Below are positions 1 to 10,433 of a DNA stretch of 64,000 nucleotides, one piece after another. The stretch spans positions 83,982 to 147,981 of the forward strand of contig NZ_JAPFHA010000011.1 in NCBI RefSeq assembly GCF_026586805.1. Reading direction: 5' to 3'. Within the stretch, counting starts at the first letter, position 1. Each line of letters starts with the position of its first letter. The notes under the pieces are model-generated. The model worked only from the letters and a program-made list of their open reading frames with translations, had not been told where the DNA came from and searched no databases. The DNA is from Niveibacterium sp. 24ML (GTDB taxonomy: Bacteria; Pseudomonadota; Gammaproteobacteria; Burkholderiales; Rhodocyclaceae). The position numbers and the translations under genes were made by a program.

Positions 1-1046
1 GCATCCACATCGGTCAGGCCCGAGGCAAGTGCAACGGCGTAGAGGCCGCTGGTCCCCACGGTTTCGGTCAGCCAGGTTGAGATCAGCAGCACTGCGCCAT
101 ACATGACGGCAAAGCCGATTGCAACGCGCACTTCGGTCGGGTTGCGCGTCTGGGGCAGCGGCAAGCTGCCGGTGTTCGCATCGCGGCGCCACGAAAGCAA
201 CAGGAACAGCGCGCCGGGAATCAGCCCGGCGGCCATGCTGGTGGCGATCGGCATAAATGCAGAGGGCGCCACCACGGCGGCAAACAGGCTCAGGCGGACC
301 AGCATCACCAAGTTGGCCAGCAGGATCACCCGCCCCGCCGTTGACGCAAAGCGCATGTCGCCGCGCGCATGGCGGGCAAAGATCAGGGTGGTGGCGGTAG
401 ACGACACAAGCCCCCCCGCCAAGCCGACGAGCAAGGTGCCATAGCGATCGCCGAACAGCCGCAAACCGGCATAGCCGGCCAGGCTCACGCCCGAGATCAG
501 CACCACCATCCACCACACTTGGTGGGGGTTGATTGCGCCGTACGGGCCATAGCCCTTGTCAGGCAGTATCGGCAGCACCACCAGGCTGAGCGTGGCGAAC
601 TGCAGCATCGAGATCCACTCGGTGCGGGTGAGGCGACTGGCGATACCCGAAAGCTCGGTCTTGAAATAGAGCAGTGCCGTGACCGCAACCGCCACGATCA
701 CCGCCAGCGGTGTCTGCCCCAGCCAAACCATCGCACCCAGCAGGTAGCACGTCAGCACGGCCACCACCGACGTGGTGCCGGCGTCGAGCGGATCGGGGTG
801 ACGCAGGTGGGCCGCGATGATCATCGCGGCCACTGCAAGCAGGCCAACGGCCGTGATCCACGGCGCTGCGGTCAGTTGCCCCATGAAGGTGGCCAGGGCA
901 CCGAACAGTGCGACCAGCGTGAAGGTACGCACGCCGGCCCTTGCCGCGGGATTGCGTTCTCGTTCCAGGCCGATCAGGAAGCCGATGCCTGCGCTGATCA
1001 CCAGCAACTGCATGTTCGACAAGACCTGCGTGTGAGCGAACTCCAT
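1..1046 (-). CDS. MgtC/SapB-DUF4010 family membrane protein (3' end cut by window edge)
   Basis: The frame is open from an ATG at 1046 to the left edge (about 348 codons) without a stop, so the C-terminus is missing. The N-terminal residues GFLIGLERER, followed about ten residues later by GVRTFTLVALFGAL, are the typical start of MgtC/SapB-type membrane domains. Many further hydrophobic helices follow, as in the DUF4010 fusions of this family. A GGGGG run 8 bases ahead of the ATG can serve as ribosome binding site. It is divergent from ispD with 77 bases between. MgtC proteins are linked to magnesium limitation, but the role of the DUF4010 fusions is not established, so no substrate is assigned. 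Confidence 0.8.
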   Translation of the reverse strand, partial: MEFAHTQVLSNMQLLVISAGIGFLIGLERERNPAARAGVRTFTLVALFGALATFMGQLTAAPWITAVGLLAVAAMIIAAHLRHPDPLDAGTTSVVAVLTCYLLGAMVWLGQTPLAVIVAVAVTALLYFKTELSGIASRLTRTEWISMLQFATLSLVVLPILPDKGYGPYGAINPHQVWWMVVLISGVSLAGYAGLRLFGDRYGTLLVGLAGGLVSSTATTLIFARHARGDMRFASTAGRVILLANLVMLVRLSLFAAVVAPSAFMPIATSMAAGLIPGALFLLLSWRRDANTGSLPLPQTRNPTEVRVAIGFAVMYGAVLLISTWLTETVGTSGLYAVALASGLTDVD

Positions 1047-1123
1047 CGCGATGCCCCCTTTGCAAGGCGGAGCATAAAACTTGTTGCGGCTGGTGGGGCA
1101 TCGCGCCACGCTAAAATCGCGGC

Positions 1124-1837
1124 ATGACATCCATCCACACACCCGAACGCTTTCATGCGCTGATCCCCGCCGCTGGCAGCGGCAGCCGAATGGGCCACGA
1201 ACAGCCCAAGCAGTACATCGACCTGCTTGGCCGCCCGGTGATCCGCCACACCATCGATGCACTGCTGGGCGTGTCCGCCCTTGCCTCGGTCTGGGTGGTG
1301 CTCTCGCCCGAAGACGAACACTGGGATCAGTTTGTCTGGCCGGCCGATCCGCGCCTGAAAGTTCTGCGGGTGGGCGGCCCTTCACGGGCCGCGAGCGTGG
1401 CAAACGGGCTTGCGCGAATTGTTGAAAGCGCCTCGGCAGACAGCTGGGTGCTGGTGCACGATGCCGCGCGGGCGTGCATTTCAAGTGCACAAGTGTCGGC
1501 AATGATCGAGACCCTGGCCGATGACCCGGTCGGTGGCCTGCTCGCCATGCCGGTCGCCGATACCCTCAAGCGCATCGGCGCTGACGGCCGCGTCGCGCAG
1601 ACTATTCCCCGTGCGGGTTTGTGGCAGGCACAGACACCGCAGATGTTCAGGATCGGGATGCTTCGTGCCGCGCTGGCGGCGCACCCGGATGTGACCGATG
1701 AAGCCGGCGCCATCGAGGCCATTGGCCTTAAGCCCCGGCTGATCGAATCGGACGCCACCAATTTCAAATTGACCTTTCCGCAAGACCTCGCGATGGCCGC
1801 GCGCTTGCTGGGGTCGCAAGTCAAGGAAAACGCATGA
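1124..1837 (+). CDS. ispD: 2-C-methyl-D-erythritol 4-phosphate cytidylyltransferase
   Basis: This cytosolic enzyme of the MEP isoprenoid pathway couples MEP to CTP, giving CDP-ME. The 237-residue length is normal. The N-terminal nucleotide-binding loop [13 protein letters not shown] and the following [11 protein letters not shown] are the family signature; [11 protein letters not shown] (near residue 110) and the [11 protein letters not shown] end are also typical. The gene overlaps ispF by four bases (ATGA), the common translationally coupled ispD-ispF pair. The start at 1124 puts the nucleotide loop at the usual distance from the N-terminus. Confidence 0.95.
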   Translation: MTSIHTPERFHALIPAAGSGSRMGHEQPKQYIDLLGRPVIRHTIDALLGVSALASVWVVLSPEDEHWDQFVWPADPRLKVLRVGGPSRAASVANGLARIVESASADSWVLVHDAARACISSAQVSAMIETLADDPVGGLLAMPVADTLKRIGADGRVAQTIPRAGLWQAQTPQMFRIGMLRAALAAHPDVTDEAGAIEAIGLKPRLIESDATNFKLTFPQDLAMAARLLGSQVKENA

Positions 1838-2322
1838 TTCCCTACCGTATCGGACAGGGCTTTGACGTCCACGCACTGGTGCCCGGGCGCAAGCTCATCA
1901 TGGGCGGCGTCACGATTCCGTTTGATCGCGGCCTTCTGGGCCATTCCGACGCCGATGTGCTGCTGCACGCGATCACCGATGCCGTGCTCGGCGGCGCAGG
2001 GCTGGGCGACATCGGCAGGCATTTCCCCGACACTGATGGGCGCTACGCCGGCGCGGACAGCCGTGTCTTGCTGCGCGAGGCAGTTGCAGCGGTGCATGCA
2101 GCCGGCTGGCGGGTGGGCAATATCGACGCAACCATCATCGCCCAGGCGCCCAAAGTGCTGCCCTACGTCGAAGCGATGGTCGCCAACATCGCGCAAGACC
2201 TCTGCGTGGCCGAAGCCGCGGTCAACCTCAAGGGCAAAACCACCGAGCGGCTGGGCTTCACCGGGCGGGGCGAAGGCATTGCCGCCGAGGCCGTGGCGCT
2301 GCTGGTTCGTCGTGAGCCCTGA
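1834..2322 (+). CDS. ispF: 2-C-methyl-D-erythritol 2,4-cyclodiphosphate synthase
   Basis: The enzyme cyclises CDP-ME 2-phosphate to MEcPP in the MEP pathway and works as a homotrimer with a metal ion at each interface. The 162-residue protein starts [11 protein letters not shown], in which Asp and His are metal ligands, and carries the third ligand in [29 protein letters not shown] and the C-terminal [18 protein letters not shown] are also conserved. It follows ispD with a four-base overlap and overlaps the GTG start of the next gene by 11 bases, so the three are probably co-transcribed. Confidence 0.96.
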   Translation: MIPYRIGQGFDVHALVPGRKLIMGGVTIPFDRGLLGHSDADVLLHAITDAVLGGAGLGDIGRHFPDTDGRYAGADSRVLLREAVAAVHAAGWRVGNIDATIIAQAPKVLPYVEAMVANIAQDLCVAEAAVNLKGKTTERLGFTGRGEGIAAEAVALLVRREP

Positions 2323-2884
2323 GACGGGCGATTCGCAGCGCGTCTTCTTCGCCGTATGGCCGCTCCCATGGGTGGCCGACGCCCTTGCACTGACCCGTGA
2401 TGCCGCGCTTGCGCAGGTGGGTGGTCGTGCAATGCCGACGGGCTCGCTTCACTGCACCTTGTCTTTCCTCGGTCGGCTCGACGCGGATCAACTTGATGCA
2501 GTACTGGCCTGCGCGAGCCGCGTCACACATCCGGGTTTCCCGCTTGAGACTGCTGGCCTGAACTACTGGCCGCATAACCGCATTGTCTGGGCCGGCCTGG
2601 GCGACCCGGCGGCCGGATTGGCCTCACTGTTGGCGCGGCTGCGCGAGGCGCTTGAAGGCATCGTGGAGGCCCCCGCGCTGACGGTGCCTCACATTACCTT
2701 GCTGCGCGGCGCAAAGGCGGCGGCTGCCGCCACGCTCGAGCAGACCCTGCGCTGGCAGTGCAATGAGTTCGTGTTGGCGAGAGCGGCAAAAGAAGCGAGC
2801 GGTGCGCGCTATGAATTGATCGCGCGCTGGCCGCTCGCAGGGGGTGAGGAGTCGGCGTCAATCAGGCGCAGAGACAGTCACTGA
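2312..2884 (+). CDS. thpR: RNA 2',3'-cyclic phosphodiesterase (2'-5' RNA ligase family)
   Basis: This is a 2H-phosphoesterase superfamily protein that opens 2',3'-cyclic phosphates on RNA ends. The two catalytic HxT motifs are visible as [10 protein letters not shown] (near residue 48) and VPHITLLRG (near residue 128). The first residues QRVFFAVWP match the usual N-terminus. A GTG at 2312, inside the end of ispF, is the only start that leaves this N-terminus intact. The length of 190 residues is normal. Its 3' end overlaps by 23 bases with the convergent gene on the other strand. The cellular RNA substrate in bacteria is not well established. Confidence 0.85.
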   Translation: MSPETGDSQRVFFAVWPLPWVADALALTRDAALAQVGGRAMPTGSLHCTLSFLGRLDADQLDAVLACASRVTHPGFPLETAGLNYWPHNRIVWAGLGDPAAGLASLLARLREALEGIVEAPALTVPHITLLRGAKAAAAATLEQTLRWQCNEFVLARAAKEASGARYELIARWPLAGGEESASIRRRDSH

Positions 2885-3275
2885 GCTTCCCGCACAGGTC
2901 ACTGGTCGTGTTGCGGGTGTAGTCCTTTTCAAGTCGCCCGCTGACCTTCTGCGCGGTGGGTGTATCGAGTTCGGCGTTGAGCAGCCCCATGAAGGTCGGC
3001 GGCGCCACCAACACCGCGCGCGCAAAGCTGTTTCGATTGCGGCCGCTGCGAAGCTCGCCCGCGAGCCGGTGCGCAAAGCCTTTCGCCCTGTTTCGTCGAA
3101 GGTCTCCAGGCCCGTGCCACGCACTTCGATCCATCGCGCCGATCGACAGATCCTCGACCAAGCCATCCGCCTCGGGCTCGATCTGTTTGACTAAAGTCAA
3201 ACCTTTGTTCGGTCCCTGGTTTTCGTAAAGCGCGGCAGAACGGGCGTTGGCAACGAGCACCCATGTAATCGACAT
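2862..3275 (-). CDS. host attachment family protein
   Basis: The 137-residue protein begins MSITWVLVANARSAALYEN and contains FARAVLVAPPTFMGLLNAEL, the two best conserved blocks of the family named for an Agrobacterium protein required for attachment to host cells. No signal peptide is seen. The central block is shorter than in many relatives. AGGAGGATTG lies directly upstream of the ATG. The molecular function is unknown; the attachment label comes from one phenotype and should not be taken literally in a probably free-living bacterium. It stands alone, convergent with thpR. Confidence 0.8.
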   Translation of the reverse strand: MSITWVLVANARSAALYENQGPNKGLTLVKQIEPEADGLVEDLSIGAMDRSAWHGPGDLRRNRAKGFAHRLAGELRSGRNRNSFARAVLVAPPTFMGLLNAELDTPTAQKVSGRLEKDYTRNTTSDLCGKLSDCLCA

Positions 3276-3675
3276 AACAATCCTCCTCAGGTGTCAGACC
3301 CGTGCGAATCGGCACGAAATCTCAGACTAGACCCTTGTTTGATAAAGGAAAAGGATCTCATGAGGTGGCGCCGTCCTTCAGTGCGTTGCGCTGCCTCATC
3401 GTCCTGAGGCGCCGCATCGCCGGCCCGATAAAGGGCATTTATCAAGCAATGCAGATCAAGAAGGGGGCTGCCCTGACCGGTAACTTCCGCCCCACGTTAC
3501 CGCACCGGCAATATCCGCTGCACTTGCGTCAGGCAGACAGCCACGTGAGCGACAAATGTGCTATTTAACTGGTACATGCAGCACCGGAGCGGTTTGGCAA
3601 ATACGCAGCATGCGTTGAGGAGTCAAACCAATGTCCCCCCGAACTCTTGGCCTGTTGTCTTTTCAAGGAGCAGTG
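3276..3675 (+). other. 400-base leader/promoter region between the attachment-type gene and glgP
   Basis: No convincing protein is encoded here. It should hold the promoters of the divergent attachment-type gene and the glg operon. Visible elements are a short hairpin with GCCTCA/TGAGGC arms (3393-3410), an inverted repeat with CGGTAAC/GTTACCG arms (3478-3502) and an extended -10-like TGCTATTTA (3559-3567) without a good -35. The ribosome binding site AAGGAG of glgP is at 3665-3670. Confidence 0.5.
3478..3502. promoter_or_regulatory. inverted repeat, possible operator of the glycogen operon
   Basis: Perfect 7-base arms CGGTAAC and GTTACCG are separated by 11 bases. The repeat lies about 60 bases upstream of an extended -10-like sequence (TGCTATTTA) and about 175 bases upstream of the glgP start. 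Its position and symmetry fit a transcription factor site, but the binding protein is unknown and no regulator gene is adjacent. Confidence 0.35.
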
Positions 3676-6117
3676 ATGAACAAGATGGGCTCCGAACCTC
3701 TCGATCAGGGCGGTCTCGATATCACTTTCGACGTTGCCGTTGAACGTCACCTCAAGAATGAAGTCGGCGCCACGCAGGCGACGGCCACCCCCGCAGACTG
3801 GATGCGCGCCACCGCATTGACGGCTCGAGAAGGTCTCGCCGCTCGCTGGCTGCAAACCCAGCATGACGATAATGCTGAAGGCGCACGCCGCGCTTACTAC
3901 CTGTCCGCCGAATTCCTGATCGGTCGTGCAATGAGCAACGCGCTCGCAGCACTGAACCTCGACAAGGATTTCGCTGCGGAAATGAAGAAGCTCAAGCTGG
4001 AGCCGGCTGACGTTCTCGAAGCCGAGCCCGATGCCGCGCTGGGTAACGGTGGCCTGGGTCGTCTTGCAGCCTGCTTCCTTGACTCGCTGGCCACGCTTGG
4101 CGTGCCATCTTTTGGCTACGGCATCCGCTACGAGTTTGGCATGTTCACCCAGCGCATCCAGGACGGCAAGCAAGTTGAAATGCCGGACAACTGGCTTGCC
4201 AATGGCAACCCGTGGGAATTCCCCCGCCGTGACATTCACTACATCGTGCCGTTTGGCGGTTGGGTTGAGTACGTCAATGGCCGTGCAGTCTGGACCCCGT
4301 CCGAGCGCATCATGGCGCGCGCCTACGACATGGTTATTCCCGGTCACGGCACCGAGCGCGTGTCGACCCTGCGCCTGTGGAAGGCCACTGCGCTTGAAGA
4401 GCTCGATCTGTCGGCACACACCCGTGGTGACTACGCCCGCGCTGCTGAAACCCGCAGCAAGGCTGAGAACATCTCGTGGGTGCTTTACCCGGATGACAGC
4501 ACGCCGCAAGGTCGCGAGCTGCGTCTGCGTCAGGAATTCTTCTTCGTTACGGCGTCGCTGCAGGACATCATCCAGCGCCACATCCGCGCTTACAGCACGC
4601 TGAACAATCTGCACGAGAAGGCAGCGATCCAGCTTAACGACACGCACCCGGCGCTTGCTGTGCCGGAGCTGATGCGTTTGCTGATGGACGAGCAGGGCAT
4701 GACTTGGGACGACGCCTGGTACCAGACCTCGCGCATCATCTCTTACACCAACCATACCCTGATGCCGGAAGCGATCGAAACCTGGCCGGTCGGCATCATG
4801 CAGTACCTGCTGCCGCGTCACCTTGAGATCATTTACGAAATCAACCGCCGCTTCCTGGCGATGGTGGCAGCACGCTTCCCCGGCGACACCGCTCTGCTGA
4901 GCCGCGTTTCGCTCGTTGCCGAAGACGGTGAGAAGCGCGTTCGCATGGGCAACCTGTCGATCGTGGCTTCGACCAAGGTCAACGGTGTTGCGCAGCTGCA
5001 CTCCGATCTGATGGTTCAGACGATTTTTGCCGACTTCGCGAAGATCTTCCCGGATCGTTTCACCAACGTGACCAACGGTGTGACACCGCGTCGCTGGCTC
5101 GGTCAGTGCAACCCCGGCTTGACCAAGCTGATCAGCAAGAAACTGCGCGGTCAGTGGCAGATCGATCTTGATCAGCTTTCCAAGCTCAAGAAGTTTGCCA
5201 ACGACGAGGCTTTCTGCGCCGAAGTCGGGAAGGTGAAGCTTGCAAACAAGGAGCGTCTGGCTGCTTACATCAAGCGCGAAACCGGTATCGTGGTCGATCC
5301 GAATGCGCTGTTCGACATCCAGGTCAAGCGGATTCACGAGTACAAGCGTCAGTTGCTCAACGTCCTGCACGTGGTCCAGCGCTATCGCGAAATGATCGCG
5401 AACCCGGAAGCTGATTGGCAACCGCGTGTGCACATCTTCGCCGGCAAGGCTGCTTCGGCCTACAAGATGGCGAAGCTGATCATCCGCCTGATTCACGACG
5501 TCGCCCGCACGGTCAACAACGACCCGCGGATCAAGGATCGCCTCAAGGTTGTGTTCCTGCCTGACTACCGCGTCTCGGTGGCAGAGAAGATCTTCCCGGC
5601 TGCGGATATCTCCGAGCAGATCTCGACCGCAGGTACTGAAGCATCCGGTACGGGCAACATGAAGTTCGCCCTCAACGGCGCGCTTACCGTGGGTACCTGG
5701 GACGGTGCAAACATCGAGATCGCCGAGAACGTTGGTCTGGACAATATCTTCGTCTTCGGCCTGCGTACCGAAGAAGTCGAGAAACTGACGCAAGACGGCT
5801 ACAATCCTCGTGCCTGGTATGACGGCAATGCAGATCTGAAGGCTGTGCTCGACATGATCGCCAGCGGCTATTTCACTCCGGAAGAGCCGAATCGCTATCA
5901 GCCCGTCTTCGATTCACTGCTTGGCCGCGACCAGTACTTCCTGCTCGCCGACTTTGCTGCCTATGTCGAAGCACATCGTCAGGTGGACGCTGCCTATCGC
6001 GACCGCTCGGCTTGGCTGACCAAGGTTGTCAATAACATCAGCGGTATGGGTATGTTCTCCTCAGACCGTACGATCGGCGAGTACTGCAAAAACATCTGGG
6101 GCATAAAGACTCGCTGA
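3676..6117 (+). CDS. glgP: glycogen/starch/alpha-glucan phosphorylase
   Basis: The enzyme releases glucose-1-phosphate from alpha-1,4-glucan ends using inorganic phosphate and PLP. The 813-residue length is normal for the family. Conserved stretches include [54 protein letters not shown] and, near residue 655-665, [14 protein letters not shown] with the PLP-binding lysine. The ATG at 3676 is chosen because AAGGAG lies 5 bases upstream; an upstream ATG at 3631 in the same frame has no comparable site. It leads the glgP-glgB-glgX-malQ series, with one base between its stop and glgB. Confidence 0.96.
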   Translation: MNKMGSEPLDQGGLDITFDVAVERHLKNEVGATQATATPADWMRATALTAREGLAARWLQTQHDDNAEGARRAYYLSAEFLIGRAMSNALAALNLDKDFAAEMKKLKLEPADVLEAEPDAALGNGGLGRLAACFLDSLATLGVPSFGYGIRYEFGMFTQRIQDGKQVEMPDNWLANGNPWEFPRRDIHYIVPFGGWVEYVNGRAVWTPSERIMARAYDMVIPGHGTERVSTLRLWKATALEELDLSAHTRGDYARAAETRSKAENISWVLYPDDSTPQGRELRLRQEFFFVTASLQDIIQRHIRAYSTLNNLHEKAAIQLNDTHPALAVPELMRLLMDEQGMTWDDAWYQTSRIISYTNHTLMPEAIETWPVGIMQYLLPRHLEIIYEINRRFLAMVAARFPGDTALLSRVSLVAEDGEKRVRMGNLSIVASTKVNGVAQLHSDLMVQTIFADFAKIFPDRFTNVTNGVTPRRWLGQCNPGLTKLISKKLRGQWQIDLDQLSKLKKFANDEAFCAEVGKVKLANKERLAAYIKRETGIVVDPNALFDIQVKRIHEYKRQLLNVLHVVQRYREMIANPEADWQPRVHIFAGKAASAYKMAKLIIRLIHDVARTVNNDPRIKDRLKVVFLPDYRVSVAEKIFPAADISEQISTAGTEASGTGNMKFALNGALTVGTWDGANIEIAENVGLDNIFVFGLRTEEVEKLTQDGYNPRAWYDGNADLKAVLDMIASGYFTPEEPNRYQPVFDSLLGRDQYFLLADFAAYVEAHRQVDAAYRDRSAWLTKVVNNISGMGMFSSDRTIGEYCKNIWGIKTR

Positions 6118-6118
6118 C

Positions 6119-8302
6119 ATGCTGACAGCCGACGACATTGCGGCACTACTAGAAGCCAGGCACGGTGATCCATTCGCCGTGCTCGGCATGCACACTGACG
6201 CTGACGGTCGCTTGCGACTGTCAGCGTTTTTTCCTGGCGCAACGGAAGTCGTATGCGTTGATGCAACGGACGGGCGCGATGTTGTTGCGCTTGACTGCCT
6301 GCACGCAGACGGTCTTTACGAGGGAGTCATTCCTCGGCGACGGGAGACCTTCGCCTATCGCTTTCGGGTGAGCTGGCATGACGGGGTCGTGTCGGAACTC
6401 GACGACCCCTACCGCTTTCCGCCGATCCTGGGGGAAACGGACGCTTGGCTGCTTGCTGAGGGAACGCATCTGAGGCCCTTTGAGGTGCTTGGTGCTCACC
6501 TGCGAGAGATGGAAGGTGTGCAAGGAACCGCTTTTGCGGTTTGGGCGCCCAATGCGCAGCGCGTGTCGGTCGTAGGTGAATTCAACCAATGGGATGGACG
6601 GCGCAATCCGATGCGCCTGCGCCGCGAATGCGGCGTATGGGAGATCTTCATTCCGGCGGTTGGGGTGGGGACGCTCTACAAGTTCGAGTTGCGAAGCCAC
6701 CACGGCGAACTGATGGTGAAAGCCGACCCATGCGGCTTCGGATCCGAACTACGCCCGCGGACGGCGAGCACTGTGGCGGTATTGCCGCCTCGCAAGCCCC
6801 TGCCAGAAGGGCGTCGCGAAGCCAATGCGCTTGACGCGCCAGTCAGCGTATATGAGGTACATCTTGGTTCCTGGAAGCGCGTGCCCGAGGAAGGTGATCG
6901 CTTCCTGAACTGGGACGAACTGGCAGCGGACCTGATTCCGTATGCCCGAGATCTAGGCTTCACCCACTTGGAACTGATGCCGATCTCCGAGCATCCGTTC
7001 GATGGCTCCTGGGGTTATCAGCCTGTCGGGATGTACGCGCCGACGGCTCGATTCGGCACGCCCGACGGCTTCGGGCGTTTCATTGAAGCGGCCCATGCGG
7101 CGGGTCTTGGTGTGCTGCTTGACTGGGTGCCAGGGCACTTCCCGACCGACGCGCATGGTCTTGGTCGTTTTGACGGCACCGCACTTTACGAGCATGAAGA
7201 TCCGCGCGAGGGCTATCACCCGGACTGGAATACGCTGATCTTCAACTATGGCCGTACCGAGGTGAAAAACTACCTGGTCGGCAATGCGCTCTACTGGATT
7301 GAGCGCTGGGGTACTGACGGCCTGCGCGTCGATGCTGTGGCGTCGATGCTCTATCGCGACTATTCGCGCAAGGCCGGCGAGTGGATTCCGAACGCCTATG
7401 GTGGTCGTGAAAACCTGGAGGCGATCGGCTTCCTGCGGCGAGCAAACGAAGTGGTCGGCGAGCACTGTCCGGGCGCGATCATGGCCGCCGAAGAGTCGAC
7501 GGCCTGGCCAGCAGTGTCACGGCCGACGTATGCCGGCGGTCTGGGCTTTCACTACAAGTGGAACATGGGCTGGATGCACGACACGCTCGAATACATGAAG
7601 CGGGAGCCTGTTCATCGCCGCTACCACCATGACCAGCTCACTTTCGGTCTGGTGTACGCGTTTGACGAGAACTTCATGCTGCCGCTATCGCATGATGAGG
7701 TCGTGCATGGCAAGGGCTCGCTGCTCGACAAGATGCCGGGCGATGCGTGGCAGAAGTTCGCGAACCTGCGCGCCTATTACGGATTCATGTGGACGCATCC
7801 GGGCAAGAAATTGCTCTTCATGGGCTGCGAGTTTGCTCAAGGCCGCGAATGGAACCACGACCGAAGCCTGGATTGGCATTTGCTTGAGCATCCGTTGCAC
7901 CGCGGCGTGCAAAGCTTCGTCCGCGATCTGAATGCCATGTACAAGCGCCTGCCGGCGCTGCACCAGCGTGACTGCGAGCATGCAGGTTTTTCATGGCTGG
8001 ATATGCATAACGCAGACTGGTCGGTGCTGGTGTTCGCCCGATTTGGGCGTGACGAGAACGCGCTGGCAGTCACTGCCTGCAACTTCACCCCTGAACCGCG
8101 CTTCGGCTATCGCATTGGAGTGCCATGTGCAGGGAGCTATCGCGAAGCGATCAACAGTGATTCCGAACACTATGGTGGCTCGAACCTCGGTAATGGGGTC
8201 GGGTTGATTGAAAGCGAGCCCGTCCCGTGGGCCGGTCACGAGCAATCGATTCTTGTCACCTTGCCGCCGCTCGCGACGATCGTGCTTGAGCGGGTTTGCT
8301 GA
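6119..8302 (+). CDS. glgB: 1,4-alpha-glucan branching enzyme
   Basis: A GH13 enzyme that cuts an alpha-1,4 chain and re-attaches it through alpha-1,6 bonds. The 727-residue protein has the extra N-terminal module ([16 protein letters not shown]), the CBM48 domain ([20 protein letters not shown]) and the catalytic barrel. Counting from the ATG, the catalytic residues are Asp405 ([10 protein letters not shown]), Glu458 (AAEEST) and Asp526 (LSHDEVVHG), the same numbering as the E. coli enzyme. One base separates it from glgP, and its TGA shares an A with the ATG of glgX, so translation is probably coupled. Confidence 0.96.
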   Translation: MLTADDIAALLEARHGDPFAVLGMHTDADGRLRLSAFFPGATEVVCVDATDGRDVVALDCLHADGLYEGVIPRRRETFAYRFRVSWHDGVVSELDDPYRFPPILGETDAWLLAEGTHLRPFEVLGAHLREMEGVQGTAFAVWAPNAQRVSVVGEFNQWDGRRNPMRLRRECGVWEIFIPAVGVGTLYKFELRSHHGELMVKADPCGFGSELRPRTASTVAVLPPRKPLPEGRREANALDAPVSVYEVHLGSWKRVPEEGDRFLNWDELAADLIPYARDLGFTHLELMPISEHPFDGSWGYQPVGMYAPTARFGTPDGFGRFIEAAHAAGLGVLLDWVPGHFPTDAHGLGRFDGTALYEHEDPREGYHPDWNTLIFNYGRTEVKNYLVGNALYWIERWGTDGLRVDAVASMLYRDYSRKAGEWIPNAYGGRENLEAIGFLRRANEVVGEHCPGAIMAAEESTAWPAVSRPTYAGGLGFHYKWNMGWMHDTLEYMKREPVHRRYHHDQLTFGLVYAFDENFMLPLSHDEVVHGKGSLLDKMPGDAWQKFANLRAYYGFMWTHPGKKLLFMGCEFAQGREWNHDRSLDWHLLEHPLHRGVQSFVRDLNAMYKRLPALHQRDCEHAGFSWLDMHNADWSVLVFARFGRDENALAVTACNFTPEPRFGYRIGVPCAGSYREAINSDSEHYGGSNLGNGVGLIESEPVPWAGHEQSILVTLPPLATIVLERVC

Positions 8303-10386
8303 TGCATTTGCCATCTCAACTCGCAAACGGGCGTGCCTGGCCCCTGGGCGCAACGGCCGACGGGGAGGGCGTAAACTTCGCGCTCTTCTCGGCCAATGCG
8401 ACCCGAGTCGAGCTGTGCATCTTCAATCACGACGGCACGACCGAGATCACGCGCTTCCCGATGCCTGCCCGGACCGGTGACGTGTGGCATGGCTACCTCG
8501 AGTCGGTTGGGCCGGGGCTTGTGTATGGGTATCGGGTGCATGGTCCCTACGCCCCTGAACGCGGCCATCGTTTCAACCCGAACAAGCTTTTGCTGGATCC
8601 CTACGCGCGCGAGATCGTTGGAGAGTTCCGCTGGCGAAACGAGCATTTCGGGTTCGAGATGCGCCATCCGGACGGCCATCGGTCGTTCAGCGCCACGGAC
8701 AATGGCCGCACGGCGCTGAAGGCGCGGGTGGTACTCGATCTGCCATCGACCGGCGAGATCCGGCCACGTGTTCCGCCCGAACAGACGGTGATTTATGAGG
8801 CACACGTCAAAGGCTTGACGATGCTGCACCCGAAGGTCCCGGAGGAGATCCGGGGCACCTATCTGGGGGTGTGTCATCCGGCCGTGGTCGAGCACATGGT
8901 CAAGCTTGGCGTCACGACCATCGAACTGTTGCCGGTGCATTTTGGCATTCCTGAGCAACACGTCGTTGCTCGCGGAATGACGAACTACTGGAATTACAAC
9001 CCGCTTGCCTACTTTGCGGTCGAGCCGCGCTACTGGTCGCGGACCACGCCTTCTCCGGAGTCGGAGTTCCGCGAGATGGTTGATACCCTCCATGCGGCGG
9101 GGCTCGAGGTCGTGATCGACGTGGTGTACAACCATACCGCCGAGGCCGGTGAGACCGGCCCAACCCTCAGCTATCGCGGGATCGATCATCAGAGCTATTA
9201 CCGACTGCTGACCAACGATCCGGCGCACTGCGAGAACCTGACCGGGTGTGGCAACACCGTTAACGTTGCGCACCCGCGCGTTACTCAACTGGTGCTCGAC
9301 TCACTCAGGTACTGGGTGAATAACTTTGGCGTCGATGGGTTCCGCTTTGACTTGGCGCCGGCTGTCGGGCGGCGGGCGCATGGTTTCGACCCGGATGCAG
9401 CCTTCTTTGTTGCATTCGAGCAGGACCCCGTCCTCTCAACCGTCAAGCGAATCGCTGAGCCTTGGGATCTTGGGCACGATGGTTATCGCCTCGGCCACTT
9501 TCCCACTGCCTGGATGGAGTGGAACGACAAGTATCGCGATACCTCGCGTAGCTTCTGGCTGCAGCGCAGTCGCGGGCGTGGCGAGTTTGCTCGTCGCATC
9601 ATGGCGTCAAGCGATATCTTCCAGGGCTCCCATCGGGCACCTCTGTGCAGCGTCAATTTCATCACTGCGCATGACGGTTTTACGCTCGAAGACTGCGTCA
9701 GCTACACCGAGAAGCACAACGAAGCCAACGGCGAAGACAACCGCGACGGGCATTCGCACAACCTCACGACGAATTGCGGCGAAGAGGGGCCTTCGGACAA
9801 ACCGGCGGTGCTACTTGAACGTCGTCGCCTGAAGCGGGCCCTGCTTGCGACGCTGCTGCTCTCGCGCGGAACACCGATGCTGTTGGCGGGTGACGAGTTC
9901 GGTTGTTCGCAAGGCGGGAACAACAACGCGTACTGCCAGGACAACGAGATCACGTGGCTTGACTGGTCCAAGTTTGACGACAAGCTTTGTGAGTTCGTAG
10001 CGCTGCTAATTCGGTTGCGGGGCGTACACGGCGCCATGCCGAACGCGATGTGGGGCGGCCGCATGGACGCCGCGCACGCACCGTATGACCTGGTCTGGTA
10101 CAACCCGCACGGCGGCATCATGACCTCGGAAGACTGGAACCAAAGCCACGAGCACAGCTTCAGCGCCATCTTTACGCCCGCTCCGGGCACCCGTGGCCCA
10201 CGCCTGGCCCTGTTGCTGAACGGCGACTTGGAAGCAGTCAACTTTGAACTGCCCAGTGGCCCGTGGCAGCGGGTGTTCGATACTGATCTGGAAGAACCCT
10301 TCCAACCAGCCAGCTGCAGTGGGCGCTACCTGCTGGCGCGCCGCGCGGTTGCCGCCCTGTTTTCACTTCCGATCGGGACCCCCTGA
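8302..10386 (+). CDS. glgX: glycogen debranching enzyme GlgX
   Basis: An isoamylase-type GH13 enzyme that removes the short branches left after phosphorylase action. The 694-residue protein has an N-terminal CBM48-like domain (GVNFALFSANATRVELCIF) and a catalytic domain with VDGFRFDLAPAVGR (nucleophile Asp), IAEPWDLG (acid/base Glu) and FITAHDGFTLEDCVSY. The ATG at 8302 overlaps the glgB stop by one base; an in-frame TTG two codons earlier is less likely. It supplies the maltodextrins that malQ, 47 bases downstream, can rearrange. Confidence 0.94.
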   Translation: MHLPSQLANGRAWPLGATADGEGVNFALFSANATRVELCIFNHDGTTEITRFPMPARTGDVWHGYLESVGPGLVYGYRVHGPYAPERGHRFNPNKLLLDPYAREIVGEFRWRNEHFGFEMRHPDGHRSFSATDNGRTALKARVVLDLPSTGEIRPRVPPEQTVIYEAHVKGLTMLHPKVPEEIRGTYLGVCHPAVVEHMVKLGVTTIELLPVHFGIPEQHVVARGMTNYWNYNPLAYFAVEPRYWSRTTPSPESEFREMVDTLHAAGLEVVIDVVYNHTAEAGETGPTLSYRGIDHQSYYRLLTNDPAHCENLTGCGNTVNVAHPRVTQLVLDSLRYWVNNFGVDGFRFDLAPAVGRRAHGFDPDAAFFVAFEQDPVLSTVKRIAEPWDLGHDGYRLGHFPTAWMEWNDKYRDTSRSFWLQRSRGRGEFARRIMASSDIFQGSHRAPLCSVNFITAHDGFTLEDCVSYTEKHNEANGEDNRDGHSHNLTTNCGEEGPSDKPAVLLERRRLKRALLATLLLSRGTPMLLAGDEFGCSQGGNNNAYCQDNEITWLDWSKFDDKLCEFVALLIRLRGVHGAMPNAMWGGRMDAAHAPYDLVWYNPHGGIMTSEDWNQSHEHSFSAIFTPAPGTRGPRLALLLNGDLEAVNFELPSGPWQRVFDTDLEEPFQPASCSGRYLLARRAVAALFSLPIGTP

Positions 10387-10433
10387 TTTCCGATCGAACA
10401 TTGCATTACTCCCGAAACTGAAAGGACTCGCAG

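Noticed and set aside
3565..5793. A 742-codon open frame antisense to glgP
   Set aside because: glgP is fully supported by catalytic motifs; the antisense frame has no recognisable domain and reflects the third-position GC bias of the real gene.
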